A stretch of 33,134 nt of DNA from an uncultured Merdimonas sp. (GCA_944375745.1 CALWAV010000084.1:1-33134), one strand, 5' to 3'; counted from the stretch's first letter, positions 15,643-23,030 are shown. Program-made: numbers and translations. Notes: a model not told the origin generated them from the letters alone.

Positions 15643-16500
15643 ATGTATGTGATGATTTTGAATATTCTTGCATATGGCCATGACGCTCTGATGGGAATGC
15701 TGTATTACTCCAGAACGCTGGGCCGGCGTTATTCTCTGAAAACCACGGCGTTTGCGGCCGCAGGCTGGTGGGCGGTGCAGAGCGCATGCAAGCTGCCTGC
15801 CATGTATCTGGCGGACGACTATAATATGACAATGATTATGGCAGGCCAGAGTGTGCTGATGATAGTCTATCTTCTCATCTTTTACGGCTCCTCCCCGGCC
15901 AGAAAGCTGCTGTCTTTTATGCTGATGGCCGCTTCCCTGGGAATGGCTGAGTTCACTTCCATTCTTATTGCCGCAAATATTTTTGAGATTGGAGACCGTC
16001 CTCTTCAGTTCGGGTCGGAGTTTACCGTGGCAGGACTGCTGATCATGCGGCCCCTTGCGACGCTGGCTTATTATATTGCTTTTCAGATCTGGAATGTGCT
16101 GCAGCGTTCCTCCTGGGTCCGCGGAAGCCGCCAGTGGCTGTGCGTGATCCTGCCGCTCAGCCAGGTATTTCTTCTGTGGTATCTGACAGAAGCCTATACA
16201 GATGCCCTGGAAATACTTCCGGCGCCTGTCCTTGGAGGCGTCTTTCTGGCCGCCGCTGCTGATATTTATATGTTTGTAGTGTTTGACCGGGCACAGGAAC
16301 GTGAAAATATGGAAAATGAGCTGCGTCTGAAAAAGCACCTGTTTCAGCTGGAGCAAATCCGCTATGAAAAGCTCCGCAGCTCTCTGGAGGAGACGGCCCG
16401 TCTGCGGCATGATTACCAGAATTATCTTCTGGCGCTCCGGGGAATGCCGGCAGCGGAGCCGGAAACGGAGACCGGAGGGAAGGGCGGAGAGTGCGTATGA
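15643..16500 (+). CDS. AgrC-like sensor with H-box but no ATPase domain (split kinase, part A)
   Basis: A 285-residue membrane protein with about seven hydrophobic segments (roughly 1-20, 30-50, 63-84, 88-116, 128-152, 162-184, 194-216), then a coiled stretch to residue 250. It ends with an HPK10-type H-box, RLRHDYQNYLLAL, whose His256 is the expected phospho-acceptor. Only 29 residues follow, so the second DHp helix and the whole GHKL ATPase domain are missing. A near-perfect ribosome-binding site AGGAGGTGA (15625-15633) sets ATG 15643. The stop overlaps the next gene's start in ATGA (16497-16500). The partner gene carries the ATPase domain with Ser in place of the His, so the two look complementary (see findings). 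The ligand is unknown. Confidence 0.82.
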   Translation: MYVMILNILAYGHDALMGMLYYSRTLGRRYSLKTTAFAAAGWWAVQSACKLPAMYLADDYNMTMIMAGQSVLMIVYLLIFYGSSPARKLLSFMLMAASLGMAEFTSILIAANIFEIGDRPLQFGSEFTVAGLLIMRPLATLAYYIAFQIWNVLQRSSWVRGSRQWLCVILPLSQVFLLWYLTEAYTDALEILPAPVLGGVFLAAAADIYMFVVFDRAQERENMENELRLKKHLFQLEQIRYEKLRSSLEETARLRHDYQNYLLALRGMPAAEPETETGGKGGECV

Positions 16501-17300
16501 AGAAGGAAAATCTGCTGTTCCTTGTGATTCCGGCCAGCCAGTTTCTGATGCTTTTTGGCAATCTGACAGAGAAACGGGAGCTGGATTTCTGGGGTTACGG
16601 AGGAATTATATTGAGCGCTGCGGCGGATCTCCTCCTGTTTCACATCCTGCTCTGGGGCTCCAGGCGGGAAAAGCTGCAACGAGAGCTTCAGGAGATTTCC
16701 TACCTTCAGGAGACAGAGCGGGCGCAGAATGAAATGCTGGAGAAAAAACAGGAAGAGCTTCTGAGTATGCGTTCTGATTTTGAGAAGCGCCTGGGGCAGA
16801 TCCGGGAGAAGCTGAAACAGGGAGAAGAAGCAGCAGCCCAAAGAGAGATGGATGCCCTGCAGCAAAGCCTTGATGGGACCAGGCCTGCAGTTTACTGCCA
16901 GAACACGATTGTAAACGCAGTTTTGAGCGAAAAAGAAAAGAAATTCCACAGCCTGGCCATCAAGACAGAAATTCAGCTTCTGATTCCCCGCGGACTGAAG
17001 CTGGATCCGCTCCACCTGTGCAGCCTGTTTTCCAATCTGCTTGACAACGCGCTGGAGGCGCTGGCAGAACTGCCGGAAGAGGAAAGAAAGCTGGAATTGA
17101 AGGCGGAGATGAAAGGGATGTATCTCTTTGTCAAAAGCCGGAACAGGGCTGCCGGAAGCCATGCCTTAAGGAAACGCCGGAAAGGCAGGGGATACGGCAT
17201 CCAGATCCTTCAGGAACTGGCGGAGAATTATGAAGGGACGTATCAGGCAGACTACGAGAAAGGCTGGTATACGGCCGCGGTAATGGTGAAGGCGGGATAA
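16497..17300 (+). CDS. GHKL ATPase partner kinase lacking the phospho-acceptor His (split kinase, part B)
   Basis: A 267-residue protein with two membrane helices (about 5-23 and 33-53), a coiled coil (about 56-90), a DHp-like region and a full AgrC-type ATPase domain (about 130-265). The ATPase shows NTIVNAVLSEK, N-box SNLLDNALEA (residues 179-188) and glycine loop GRGYG (230-234). At the H-box, MRSDFEKRL aligns with LRHDYQNYL of part A, with Ser93 at the His position, so self-phosphorylation at this site is not possible. GGAG at 16486-16489 supports ATG 16497; a GTG at 16491 would add two residues. The ATGA overlap implies coupled translation with part A. It could phosphorylate part A in trans, or be a degenerate kinase or modulator. 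Confidence 0.82.
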   Translation: MKKENLLFLVIPASQFLMLFGNLTEKRELDFWGYGGIILSAAADLLLFHILLWGSRREKLQRELQEISYLQETERAQNEMLEKKQEELLSMRSDFEKRLGQIREKLKQGEEAAAQREMDALQQSLDGTRPAVYCQNTIVNAVLSEKEKKFHSLAIKTEIQLLIPRGLKLDPLHLCSLFSNLLDNALEALAELPEEERKLELKAEMKGMYLFVKSRNRAAGSHALRKRRKGRGYGIQILQELAENYEGTYQADYEKGWYTAAVMVKAG

Positions 17301-17357
17301 AAAATGGAATGAGGAGGGAAGACTGGAGCGGTCTTCCCTCTTGCATTTCCATTTTTT
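17301..17357 (+). terminator. Terminator of the split-kinase operon, probably bidirectional
   Basis: GAGGGAAGAC (17314-17323) pairs perfectly with GTCTTCCCTC (17331-17340) around a seven-base loop. Outer bases AAAATGGAA (17301-17309) pair with TTCCATTTT (17347-17355). T6 ends the right arm at 17352-17357, and an A-run at the left base would read as T on the minus strand. It closes the operon starting near 14820. Confidence 0.9.
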
Positions 17358-17369
17358 CTGTGCTATACT
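17341..17369 (+). promoter_or_regulatory. Extended -10 promoter overlapping the terminator
   Basis: TTGCAT at 17341-17346, a 17-base spacer and TATACT at 17364-17369 preceded by TGC give an extended -10 promoter for the DUF134 gene. The -35 lies inside the right arm of the upstream terminator, an unusually compact junction. Confidence 0.6.
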
Positions 17370-17409
17370 TATTTCCGACATATGACGGAAACTATCTGGA
17401 GGTGATAAT

Positions 17410-18252
17410 ATGGGGCGTCCCAGCCGATGCAGAAGAATCTGCTCAGAACCGGCCTACGACCGCTTTGTTCCGGAAGGGATTCCCTGTGAGGACAGGGTGA
17501 TTCTGACGGTGGATGAGTATGAAGTAATCCGCCTGATCGATCTGGAAAAACTGACCCATGAACAGTGTGCCAGACAGATGGATATTTCCAGAACGACTGT
17601 GACGGAGATTTACGAGTCAGCCCGTGAAAAGACAGCGGACTGTATCGTAAACGGGAAACCGCTTCTGATAGCGGGCGGGAATTACCGCCTCTGCGATGGT
17701 TCGGCTGTCCGCTACTGCCGGAAAATATGCCGAAGAATGTGCGCGGGATCCGGAAAAGGAGAAACAGCCGGAGGTACAGACTCCGGATTTTCTCAGACGG
17801 TCCCGGCGAAAGGAGAGAATGAAATGAGAGTAGCAGTAACCTATGAAAACGGAGAGGTATACCAGCATTTTGGCCATACGGAGCAGTTCAAGCTCTATGA
17901 CGTGGAAGACGGGAAGATCACAAAGGAACAGGTCGTGGACACGAATGGCAGCGGACACGGTGCTCTGGCTGGCTTTCTGAAGGATATGCAGGTGGATACG
18001 CTGATCTGCGGCGGCATCGGCGCGGGAGCCCAGGATGCTCTGGCGGAAGCGGGTATCCGGCTTTACGGCGGTGTATCTGGAAACGCAGACGAGGCTGTAA
18101 AGGCTCTGGCAGCGGGAACTCTTTCTTATAATCCCAATGTTCAGTGCGGCCACCATGGAAATCATGAGCATGGGGAAGGACACAGCTGCGGACACGGCCA
18201 TGAACATGGCCATGGAGAGCATGAATGCCGCCACGGGGATTGTGGACGTTAG
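17410..18252 (+). CDS. DUF134-NifX fusion protein with His/Cys-rich tail
   Basis: The 280-residue protein joins two families. Residues 1-100 match DUF134: GRPSRCRR at the start, then VDEYEVIRLIDLEKLTHEQCA and a helix-turn-helix-like MDISRTTVTEIYESAREK, implying DNA binding. Residues ~139-240 match the NifX/dinitrogenase iron-molybdenum cofactor-binding fold (RVAVTYENGEVYQHFGH; LICGGIGAGAQDALAEAGI). The last 35 residues hold 11 His and 4 Cys, a probable metal-binding tail. GGAGGTGAT (17398-17406) supports ATG 17410. A second strong ribosome-binding site, AAAGGAGA (17809-17815), precedes in-frame ATG 17824 (Met139) exactly at the domain boundary, so the NifX part may also be made alone. A metal- or Fe-S-responsive regulator is a reasonable inference; the target is unknown. 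Confidence 0.82.
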   Translation: MGRPSRCRRICSEPAYDRFVPEGIPCEDRVILTVDEYEVIRLIDLEKLTHEQCARQMDISRTTVTEIYESAREKTADCIVNGKPLLIAGGNYRLCDGSAVRYCRKICRRMCAGSGKGETAGGTDSGFSQTVPAKGENEMRVAVTYENGEVYQHFGHTEQFKLYDVEDGKITKEQVVDTNGSGHGALAGFLKDMQVDTLICGGIGAGAQDALAEAGIRLYGGVSGNADEAVKALAAGTLSYNPNVQCGHHGNHEHGEGHSCGHGHEHGHGEHECRHGDCGR

Positions 18253-18328
18253 GCAGTAATCTTTATCTGCTTTGACTGCTTTGTCTGTGCGGCGGAAGCG
18301 GCAGAAAATATAATTTTGGAATAAGGAA

Positions 18329-18376
18329 CAGGGCCAGATACCGGCAGAACAGATTTATGCCGGTAATCTGGCCCTG
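18329..18376 (+). other. Long GC-rich hairpin downstream of the DUF134-NifX gene
   Basis: CAGGGCCAGAT (18329-18339) pairs with ATCTGGCCCTG (18366-18376), and CCGGCA (18341-18346) pairs with TGCCGG (18358-18363), leaving an 11-base loop. This 17-bp stem is one of the strongest in the window but is followed by GGCTGTTTC, not a T-run. It may act as a U-poor terminator or an mRNA 3' barrier. The rest of 18253-18442 shows no gene or other clear site. Confidence 0.6.
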
Positions 18377-18442
18377 GGCTGTTTCTGTGAGATAAGCAGG
18401 ATTTCTGTTTTTTATTTCAAGGAACAGGCAGGAGACGAATTC

Positions 18443-18472
18443 TTGACAAATCAGAATGGCTATATTTATAAT
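18443..18472 (+). promoter_or_regulatory. Consensus promoter of the hipB-hipA locus
   Basis: TTGACA at 18443-18448 and TATAAT at 18467-18472 are both perfect, with an 18-base spacer. The first, degenerate copy of the 39-bp repeat starts at 18450 and covers the spacer and -10. A repressor bound there would block RNA polymerase directly. Confidence 0.85.
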
Positions 18473-18590
18473 TAGAATTACAAAAATAAGCCGAACGGCT
18501 AAAATTAAGTCTTGGCTTACAAAAACAAGCCGAACGGCTAAAATCTAGTATTGGATTATAAAAACAAGCTGAACGGCTATATTTGATTTT
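18450..18590 (+). repeat. Four 39-bp tandem repeats with a palindromic core (likely operator array)
   Basis: The core AGCCG-AA-CGGCT is a perfect 12-bp palindrome at 18489-18500 and 18528-18539. It has one change at 18567-18578 (AGCTG...) and is degenerate at 18450-18461 (ATCAGAATGGCT). All four are spaced exactly 39 bases apart. Units two and three match along nearly their full length; the flanks (AAAATTAAGT, TTGGCTTAC, AAAAACA) recur with few changes. The first unit covers the promoter, while the other three lie in the leader just before the HipB-like gene. HipB proteins bind repeated palindromes in their own promoters, so autorepression is the likely role. There are no unique spacers, so it is not a CRISPR array. 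Confidence 0.85.
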
Positions 18591-18599
18591 GGAGGTTTT

Positions 18600-18812
18600 A
18601 TGAGGATTACAGATACTGTGTCATTGGGAAAAGCAATCCGTCAGAGAAGAAAGGAATTAAACTATACACAGGCTTATCTGGCGGAATTTACAGGGTTCAG
18701 CACTAGCTTTATTTCAGATCTGGAGCGGGGAAAAGCTACAGCAGAAATAGGAAAAACTTTGTTTTTAATCCAAACTCTGGGAATGGATTTCTGTTTAGAG
18801 AAAAGGGGATAA
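18600..18812 (+). CDS. hipB: HipB-like XRE-family antitoxin/repressor
   Basis: A 70-residue protein that is almost entirely a Cro/CI-type helix-turn-helix: LGKAIRQRRKELNYTQAYLAEFTGFSTSFISDLE, then an ERGKATAEIGKTL segment typical of HipB. In HipBA systems it neutralises the HipA kinase and represses the operon. TTGGAGG at 18588-18594 precedes ATG 18600. The gene is intact, five bases ahead of a hipA homologue that is clearly broken, so it may now serve only as an autorepressor. The locus is more AT-rich than its surroundings, consistent with transfer from elsewhere. Confidence 0.85.
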   Translation: MRITDTVSLGKAIRQRRKELNYTQAYLAEFTGFSTSFISDLERGKATAEIGKTLFLIQTLGMDFCLEKRG

Positions 18813-18816
18813 AAGG

Positions 18817-19837
18817 TTGAGAGTATTATCAGTGTATATCGAAATAAAAGGCTGTCAGGTCTATGTGGGAGAAATCTGCGGAAATACTCCGGAGGATGCC
18901 CGGTTTTCTTATGCAGAATCGTATATGGAAAACCCAGAGACAGTACCGGTTTCACTCAGCCTGCCATTTTCAGACGGTGCCTTCTCTCCTGTACAGACAA
19001 AGAACTTTTTTGAAGGATTGCTGCCGGAAGGGTTTACCAGAAGGTGTGTGGCAGAATGGATGCATGTGAATGAAAATGATTATCTGTCGATCCTGTCAGG
19101 GCTGGGATGTGAATGTCTTGGGGCACTTAGAATTACAGAAGGAGAAAATCCTCAGGTCTTGCCGGATTACAAGAAATTATCTTTTGCCGAGGTTCGAAAT
19201 CTGGCAAAAGAAGGGGCTTCGGAATCTGCGCAACAGCTCTGCCTTTTGACAGCTTCCTATCTCGGGATCGATACGCCGGATAGTTTTGTGGTAGATACCG
19301 GAAATGCGGAAGATGGAGATGTGCTGCTTGCTACAAAAAGGTACGATCGGATGAATGACAGCTCCAAAGAGCGTTTTATTCATCACCTTCCTGTTCCCCT
19401 GAGGCTTCACCAAGAAGATTTTGCTCAGGCTTTGGGATATGAGCATCTTCAACTATCTGATTGGAAATACCGATAATCACATTAAAAATTTTTCTCTGCT
19501 GTACAGTCCGGATTTAAAACATATAAGGCTGGCTCCTGCTTATGATATGATAAGCACTGCCATCTATGAAAGCAGCACCAGAGAGATGGCCTTAAGCATA
19601 GGTAATTTGTATACATTGGACAAGATTACACGCAGACATTTTGAAATAGAGGCAAAAAATGCAGGACTCGGATTAAGGCTGGCCATGAAAAAATTTGATA
19701 CCATGGTATCAGGGTTTGAAGAAGCGCTTTAAAAGGCATCTTCCTTTCTGGAGAATCAGGGCTTTGCAAATGCGGAAGGGATACGAAAAAGAATTCTTCG
19801 AAATGGAGGATTTCATTATCTGCTGCAGGAAAAATGA
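18817..19837 (+). pseudogene. hipA: hipA-like toxin kinase, broken by deletions, frameshift and stop
   Basis: The N-terminal part (TTG 18817 to TAA 19476) has the HipA N-domain (SLPFSDGAFSPVQTKNFFEGLLPEG) and part of the kinase (LLATKRYDR, RLHQEDFAQALG). The phosphate-binding loop and following strand expected between ASESA and QLCLLTA appear missing, an apparent in-frame loss of about 50 residues. At about 19430-19440 the frame breaks: ALG is joined out of phase to LWDMSIFNYLIGNTDNHIKNFSLL, probably by deletion at the short repeat CTTTGGGA. The remaining kinase core, with catalytic NTDNH and metal-binding APAYDM, is in the other frame. That part ends at TAA 19730-19732, yet the same frame continues with family-like sequence to TGA 19835-19837. 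At least three lesions make a working toxin very unlikely. Confidence 0.88.
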
Positions 19838-19863
19838 ACAACAAAAGGCCTGCCCCTGGAATA

Positions 19864-19893
19864 TTGACTTTCCCTTTTGGCCCATTATATAAT
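19864..19893 (+). promoter_or_regulatory. Promoter of the lipoprotein gene
   Basis: TTGACT at 19864-19869 and TATAAT at 19888-19893 with an 18-base spacer form a strong promoter for the gene at 19981. The overlapping TATATA at 19886 gives a 16-base alternative. The leader of about 80 bases shows no convincing fold. Confidence 0.75.
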
Positions 19894-19980
19894 AGCGGTA
19901 ATGCGGTGCCATAGACGGAGAAGCGCGGCTGGCGCTAATACTGACAGAGGCCTGGAAAAAGGGAAAGGGAGAATACAGAC

Positions 19981-20781
19981 ATGAAAAAATATTTGGTGAC
20001 AGCTTTATTTGGAATTCTTTTGACAGCGGCTGCGGGATGCGGCGGTACACAGGCTCAGGAAGAGACGACTGAAGAGGAAACAGCGGAAAATGAAACGGCT
20101 GCTGAAACGACAGAGGAGAAGATAGAAGAGGAAGCTGTTAATAGTCTGTCTTCAGAGGCGAAAAGCGCTTACCACTCTGTCCTCTATGATGTCTATTTTA
20201 ACCATCTGTTTCCGGACGGAAGGGATTATGGATTCCTGGAGGGCGCGGATGTCTCTGAAAACGAATTTGCTGTCTGTGACATCGATCAGGATGGTTCCCA
20301 GGAGCTTCTGATTTCCTACACAACGACGGATCAGGCGGTGGAAGTGGTCTATGATTTTATCAGCGCCTTTGACGCGGTCCGGGAGGAGTTTGTGGAATAT
20401 CCGGGTGTGGTCTTCTATGGCAACGGCTATGTGCGGGCAGCCTGGTCCGGAAATCAGGGACTGTCAGGAGAAAGCTTCGAGCCCTATACGTTATATCAGT
20501 ATGACCCGGAAAGTGATGCCTATACAGCGGCTGCGCAGGTGGACGCCTGGGAGCGGACTGTCTCTGAGACTGATTCTGCGGGAAATGCGTTTCCGGAAGA
20601 GGTGGATGTGAGCGGCGCCGGTATGGTGTATTATATTACTCCCGAGGGAGAGGAGATCGGGGAACCGGTCGATCAGGCGGAATATGAGGAATGGGAGGCT
20701 TCCTGGAGGGGAGACGCGGAAGAACTTACGGTTCCCTGGATGAAGCTGACAGAGGAAAATATGGATCTTGTGAAACAGTAA
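19981..20781 (+). CDS. Lipoprotein of unknown function with acidic linker
   Basis: A 266-residue secreted lipoprotein. The signal peptide ends in AAAGC with Cys20 as the lipid anchor. A low-complexity Glu/Thr-rich linker (about residues 25-52) follows, then a soluble domain. Residues 100-105 (DIDQDG, in a VCDIDQDGSQELLI context) resemble a calcium-binding loop or FG-GAP-type strand seen in many Clostridial lipoproteins. No enzyme family was recognised. AAGGGAG at 19965-19971 precedes ATG 19981, and the gene has its own promoter. It stands between two decayed genes but is itself intact. Confidence 0.75.
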   Translation: MKKYLVTALFGILLTAAAGCGGTQAQEETTEEETAENETAAETTEEKIEEEAVNSLSSEAKSAYHSVLYDVYFNHLFPDGRDYGFLEGADVSENEFAVCDIDQDGSQELLISYTTTDQAVEVVYDFISAFDAVREEFVEYPGVVFYGNGYVRAAWSGNQGLSGESFEPYTLYQYDPESDAYTAAAQVDAWERTVSETDSAGNAFPEEVDVSGAGMVYYITPEGEEIGEPVDQAEYEEWEASWRGDAEELTVPWMKLTEENMDLVKQ

Positions 20782-20821
20782 ATCCGGTGTTCCTGACGCA
20801 TAGAGGTATGGGAGGGAAAAG

Positions 20822-21269
20822 ATGAAAAAGATTCTGATTATCCAGGGCGGCGGCCGCCCGAAGGGAAATACAGCCCGGCTGGTGGAGAGCTTTGAAAAGG
20901 GCGCCAAAGAGGCAGGCCATGAGACGGAAGTGATTTCTCTTCTGAATCTGGACACTGTCGTCCCGGATCAAGGCGTTTATTGAGCGGTTTTACTGCATTG
21001 CGGAGGAGGACCCGAATCCTTCCCTTGGAAGATATGAAAGCTATCCGGTGAAGGACTGCGCTCTTCTGATGACCTCTGCTGATAACTTTTTCTGGACCTT
21101 TGAGCAGGCTGTGTCCTATTATCAGTTTATCCTGGTAAACTATATCGGCTTTCATGACCGTGGCATGCTGCTGGCCGGAGGCTGCGGGGATACCAATGGA
21201 AAGCCGCAGATTGACAAGACAGACTGGCTTTCAAAGGCTTACGAATTCGGAAAACATATCTATGACTGA
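20822..21269 (+). pseudogene. NADPH-dependent FMN reductase/flavodoxin-fold protein, internally deleted
   Basis: The 5' part (ATG 20822, after GGGAGGG) encodes a typical flavodoxin-like start, KKILIIQGGGRPKGNTARLVESF, with the FMN-phosphate loop. It runs to a stop at about 20980. The 3' part in another frame continues KAFIERFYCIAEEDPNPSLGRYE and ends DTNGKPQIDKTDWLSKAYEFGKHIYD before TGA 21267-21269. Intact relatives have a Cys-rich segment and an FMN-binding ASPLYFW-type region between these parts. Both are absent here, so an internal deletion near 20950-20975 has removed them and shifted the frame. No full-length product can be made. Confidence 0.85.
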
Positions 21270-21289
21270 GCGGAAAAGGGGAAGAAGCT

Positions 21290-21961
21290 ATGTACCGGAT
21301 ATTCATTATTGAGGATGATCCCACGCTGGCTCAGGCCATGAAGAAGCAGATAGAATCCTGGGGCCATGAGGTGCGGTGTGTCAGCGATTTTCAGAATGTG
21401 ATTCCGGCTTTTGCGGAATACGATCCTCATATGGTACTTGTGGATATTATGCTTCCGTTTTTCAACGGATACCACTGGTGCAGCGAGATCCGGAAGATTT
21501 CGGAGGTCCCTGTCATTTTCATTTCTTCTGCTGCTGACAACATGAATATCGTCGTGGCCATGAATATGGGCGGTGATGATTTTATCGCAAAGCCCATTGA
21601 TCTGGATGTGATGATGGCGAAGATGCAGGCATTGCTTCGGAGAACCTATGATATGGGCAGCCGGGTCCCGGTGCTTGAGCACAGAGGCGCCGTCCTGAAT
21701 CTGAATGACGCATCGCTTCTGTATGAAGGACAGAAAATCGATCTCACGAAAAACGAGTTCCGGATTCTGCAGACTCTGATGGAGCAGAGAGGAAAGGTGG
21801 TAAGCCGGGACACGCTGATGACAAAGCTCTGGCAGATGGATGCTTATGTGGAGGAAAATACGCTGACGGTCAATGTGAACCGCCTGCGGAAAAAGCTGGA
21901 ATCTGTGGGGCTTCATGATTTTATCACTACAAAGGTAGGAAGCGGTTATCTGGTAGAATGA
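21290..21961 (+). CDS. bceR: Bce-type response regulator
   Basis: An OmpR/PhoB-family regulator of 223 residues. The receiver (about 1-115) has Asp9/Asp10, phospho-acceptor Asp52 in VLVDIML and Lys in FIAKPID. The winged helix (about 130-222) ends NTLTVNVNRLRKKLESVGL and KVGSGYLVE. The motif FFNGYHWCSEIRKISEVPVIF is typical of BceR-like regulators, which respond to cell-wall-active peptides through a flux-sensing transporter. It heads a bceR-bceS-bceA-bceB cluster. A BceR-box-like site lies before bceA (23031-23044). The flavodoxin remnant ends 20 bases upstream, and no clear promoter was found there. Confidence 0.9.
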   Translation: MYRIFIIEDDPTLAQAMKKQIESWGHEVRCVSDFQNVIPAFAEYDPHMVLVDIMLPFFNGYHWCSEIRKISEVPVIFISSAADNMNIVVAMNMGGDDFIAKPIDLDVMMAKMQALLRRTYDMGSRVPVLEHRGAVLNLNDASLLYEGQKIDLTKNEFRILQTLMEQRGKVVSRDTLMTKLWQMDAYVEENTLTVNVNRLRKKLESVGLHDFITTKVGSGYLVE

Positions 21962-22003
21962 CGGGCTGGCAGAGCAAGTGCCTGCCGGGGCAAGGAGGAA
22001 GCT

Positions 22004-23014
22004 ATGGGAGACAGAGAAAGATGGCTTACTGTTCTCGGGCGTTATCTGCGCCGGCGGTGGAAGACAGGGGCGCTGCTTCTGGCATGCGCTTTTATCTTTG
22101 CGCTGATTTTTTCGCTGTATGATCTGGAGACGGAAGCGGTGCTGTATGCGGGAGTTTTATGTCTGCTCCTGCTTTTCTTTGTTCTGGCGGCAGATTTTGT
22201 GCGCTGTCTGGGACGCCACCGCAGATATGAAGAAGTATTCCGGAACCTTCCGCTGCTGCCGGATGGGCTGCCGCCGGCAGGCACGGTGGATGAGGCAGAT
22301 CTGCAGGAACTTTTTGCGGAGCTGGGACGCCGGATGGAAGCCGCGCTTACAGAGTGGGAAAACCGCAGGCAGGAGAGCATGGATTACTATACCACCTGGG
22401 TACATCAGATTAAGACTCCGATTTCTGTGATGCGGATGACGCTGGCGGGTGAGGACACGGAAGAGCATCGGGAATTGTCTGCGGAGCTTTTCCGTATCGA
22501 ACAGTATGTGGAGATGGTTTTAAGCTATCTGCGGCTGGACAGTGATTCCTCGGATTATGTGTTTCAGGAATATGATTTGGACAGCATCATCCGGCAGGCT
22601 GTCCACAAATATGCGCCTCTCTTTGTGCGGAAGAAGCTGAAGCTTTCCTGGGAGCCTTCCGGGATCCGGGTACTCACCGATGAGAAATGGCTGCTCTTTA
22701 TTCTGGAGCAGATTCTTTCCAACAGCATCAAATACACTCCGGAAGGAACCATTACGATTGCGGTGACACGGGAGAAAGTTCTGAAAATATCGGATACGGG
22801 AATTGGAATCGCGCCGGAGGATCTGCCCCGTATTTTTGAAAAGGGCTTTACGGGCTACAACGGCCGGGCTGATAAGAAGTCCACAGGGCTTGGCCTGTAT
22901 CTCTGCAAAAAGGCGTCTGGACGGCTTTCCCATGAAATCAGCGTACAGTCAAAGCCTGGGGAAGGTACGACCATCTCCGTTGATCTGAGTACAGAAAAGC
23001 TGCAGACAGAATAA
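22004..23014 (+). CDS. bceS: Bce-type intramembrane-sensing histidine kinase
   Basis: A 336-residue kinase with two membrane helices (about 21-41 and 45-66) and almost no external loop, the hallmark of intramembrane-sensing kinases that rely on the partner ABC transporter for sensing. The H-box is TWVHQIKTPISV with His134. The ATPase domain shows the N-box EQILSNSIKYT, the G1 box DTGIGI, FTGYNGR and the G2 box STGLGLYL. CAAGGAGGAAGC precedes ATG 22004. In this family kinase activity is driven by the BceAB transporter encoded next. Confidence 0.92.
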   Translation: MGDRERWLTVLGRYLRRRWKTGALLLACAFIFALIFSLYDLETEAVLYAGVLCLLLLFFVLAADFVRCLGRHRRYEEVFRNLPLLPDGLPPAGTVDEADLQELFAELGRRMEAALTEWENRRQESMDYYTTWVHQIKTPISVMRMTLAGEDTEEHRELSAELFRIEQYVEMVLSYLRLDSDSSDYVFQEYDLDSIIRQAVHKYAPLFVRKKLKLSWEPSGIRVLTDEKWLLFILEQILSNSIKYTPEGTITIAVTREKVLKISDTGIGIAPEDLPRIFEKGFTGYNGRADKKSTGLGLYLCKKASGRLSHEISVQSKPGEGTTISVDLSTEKLQTE

Positions 23015-23030
23015 CCTTTACAAGAGGATC

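Noticed and set aside
16491-17300. Split kinase as one frameshifted gene
   Set aside because: The second gene has its own ribosome-binding site, two membrane helices and a second, His-less H-box, so it is not just the broken-off end of the first.
18450-18590. Possible CRISPR array
   Set aside because: The 39-bp units are continuous tandem repeats with no unique spacers, and there are no cas genes. They fit an operator array.
18817-19732. Intact split toxin of the HipBST type
   Set aside because: In HipBST the split lies between the small N-terminal subdomain and the whole kinase. Here the break is inside the kinase and part of the ATP-binding region is missing, so decay explains it better.
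19695-19892. Small open frame downstream of hipA
   Set aside because: It overlaps the hipA remnant and runs through the next promoter. The other frame continues HipA-like C-terminal sequence to 19837.
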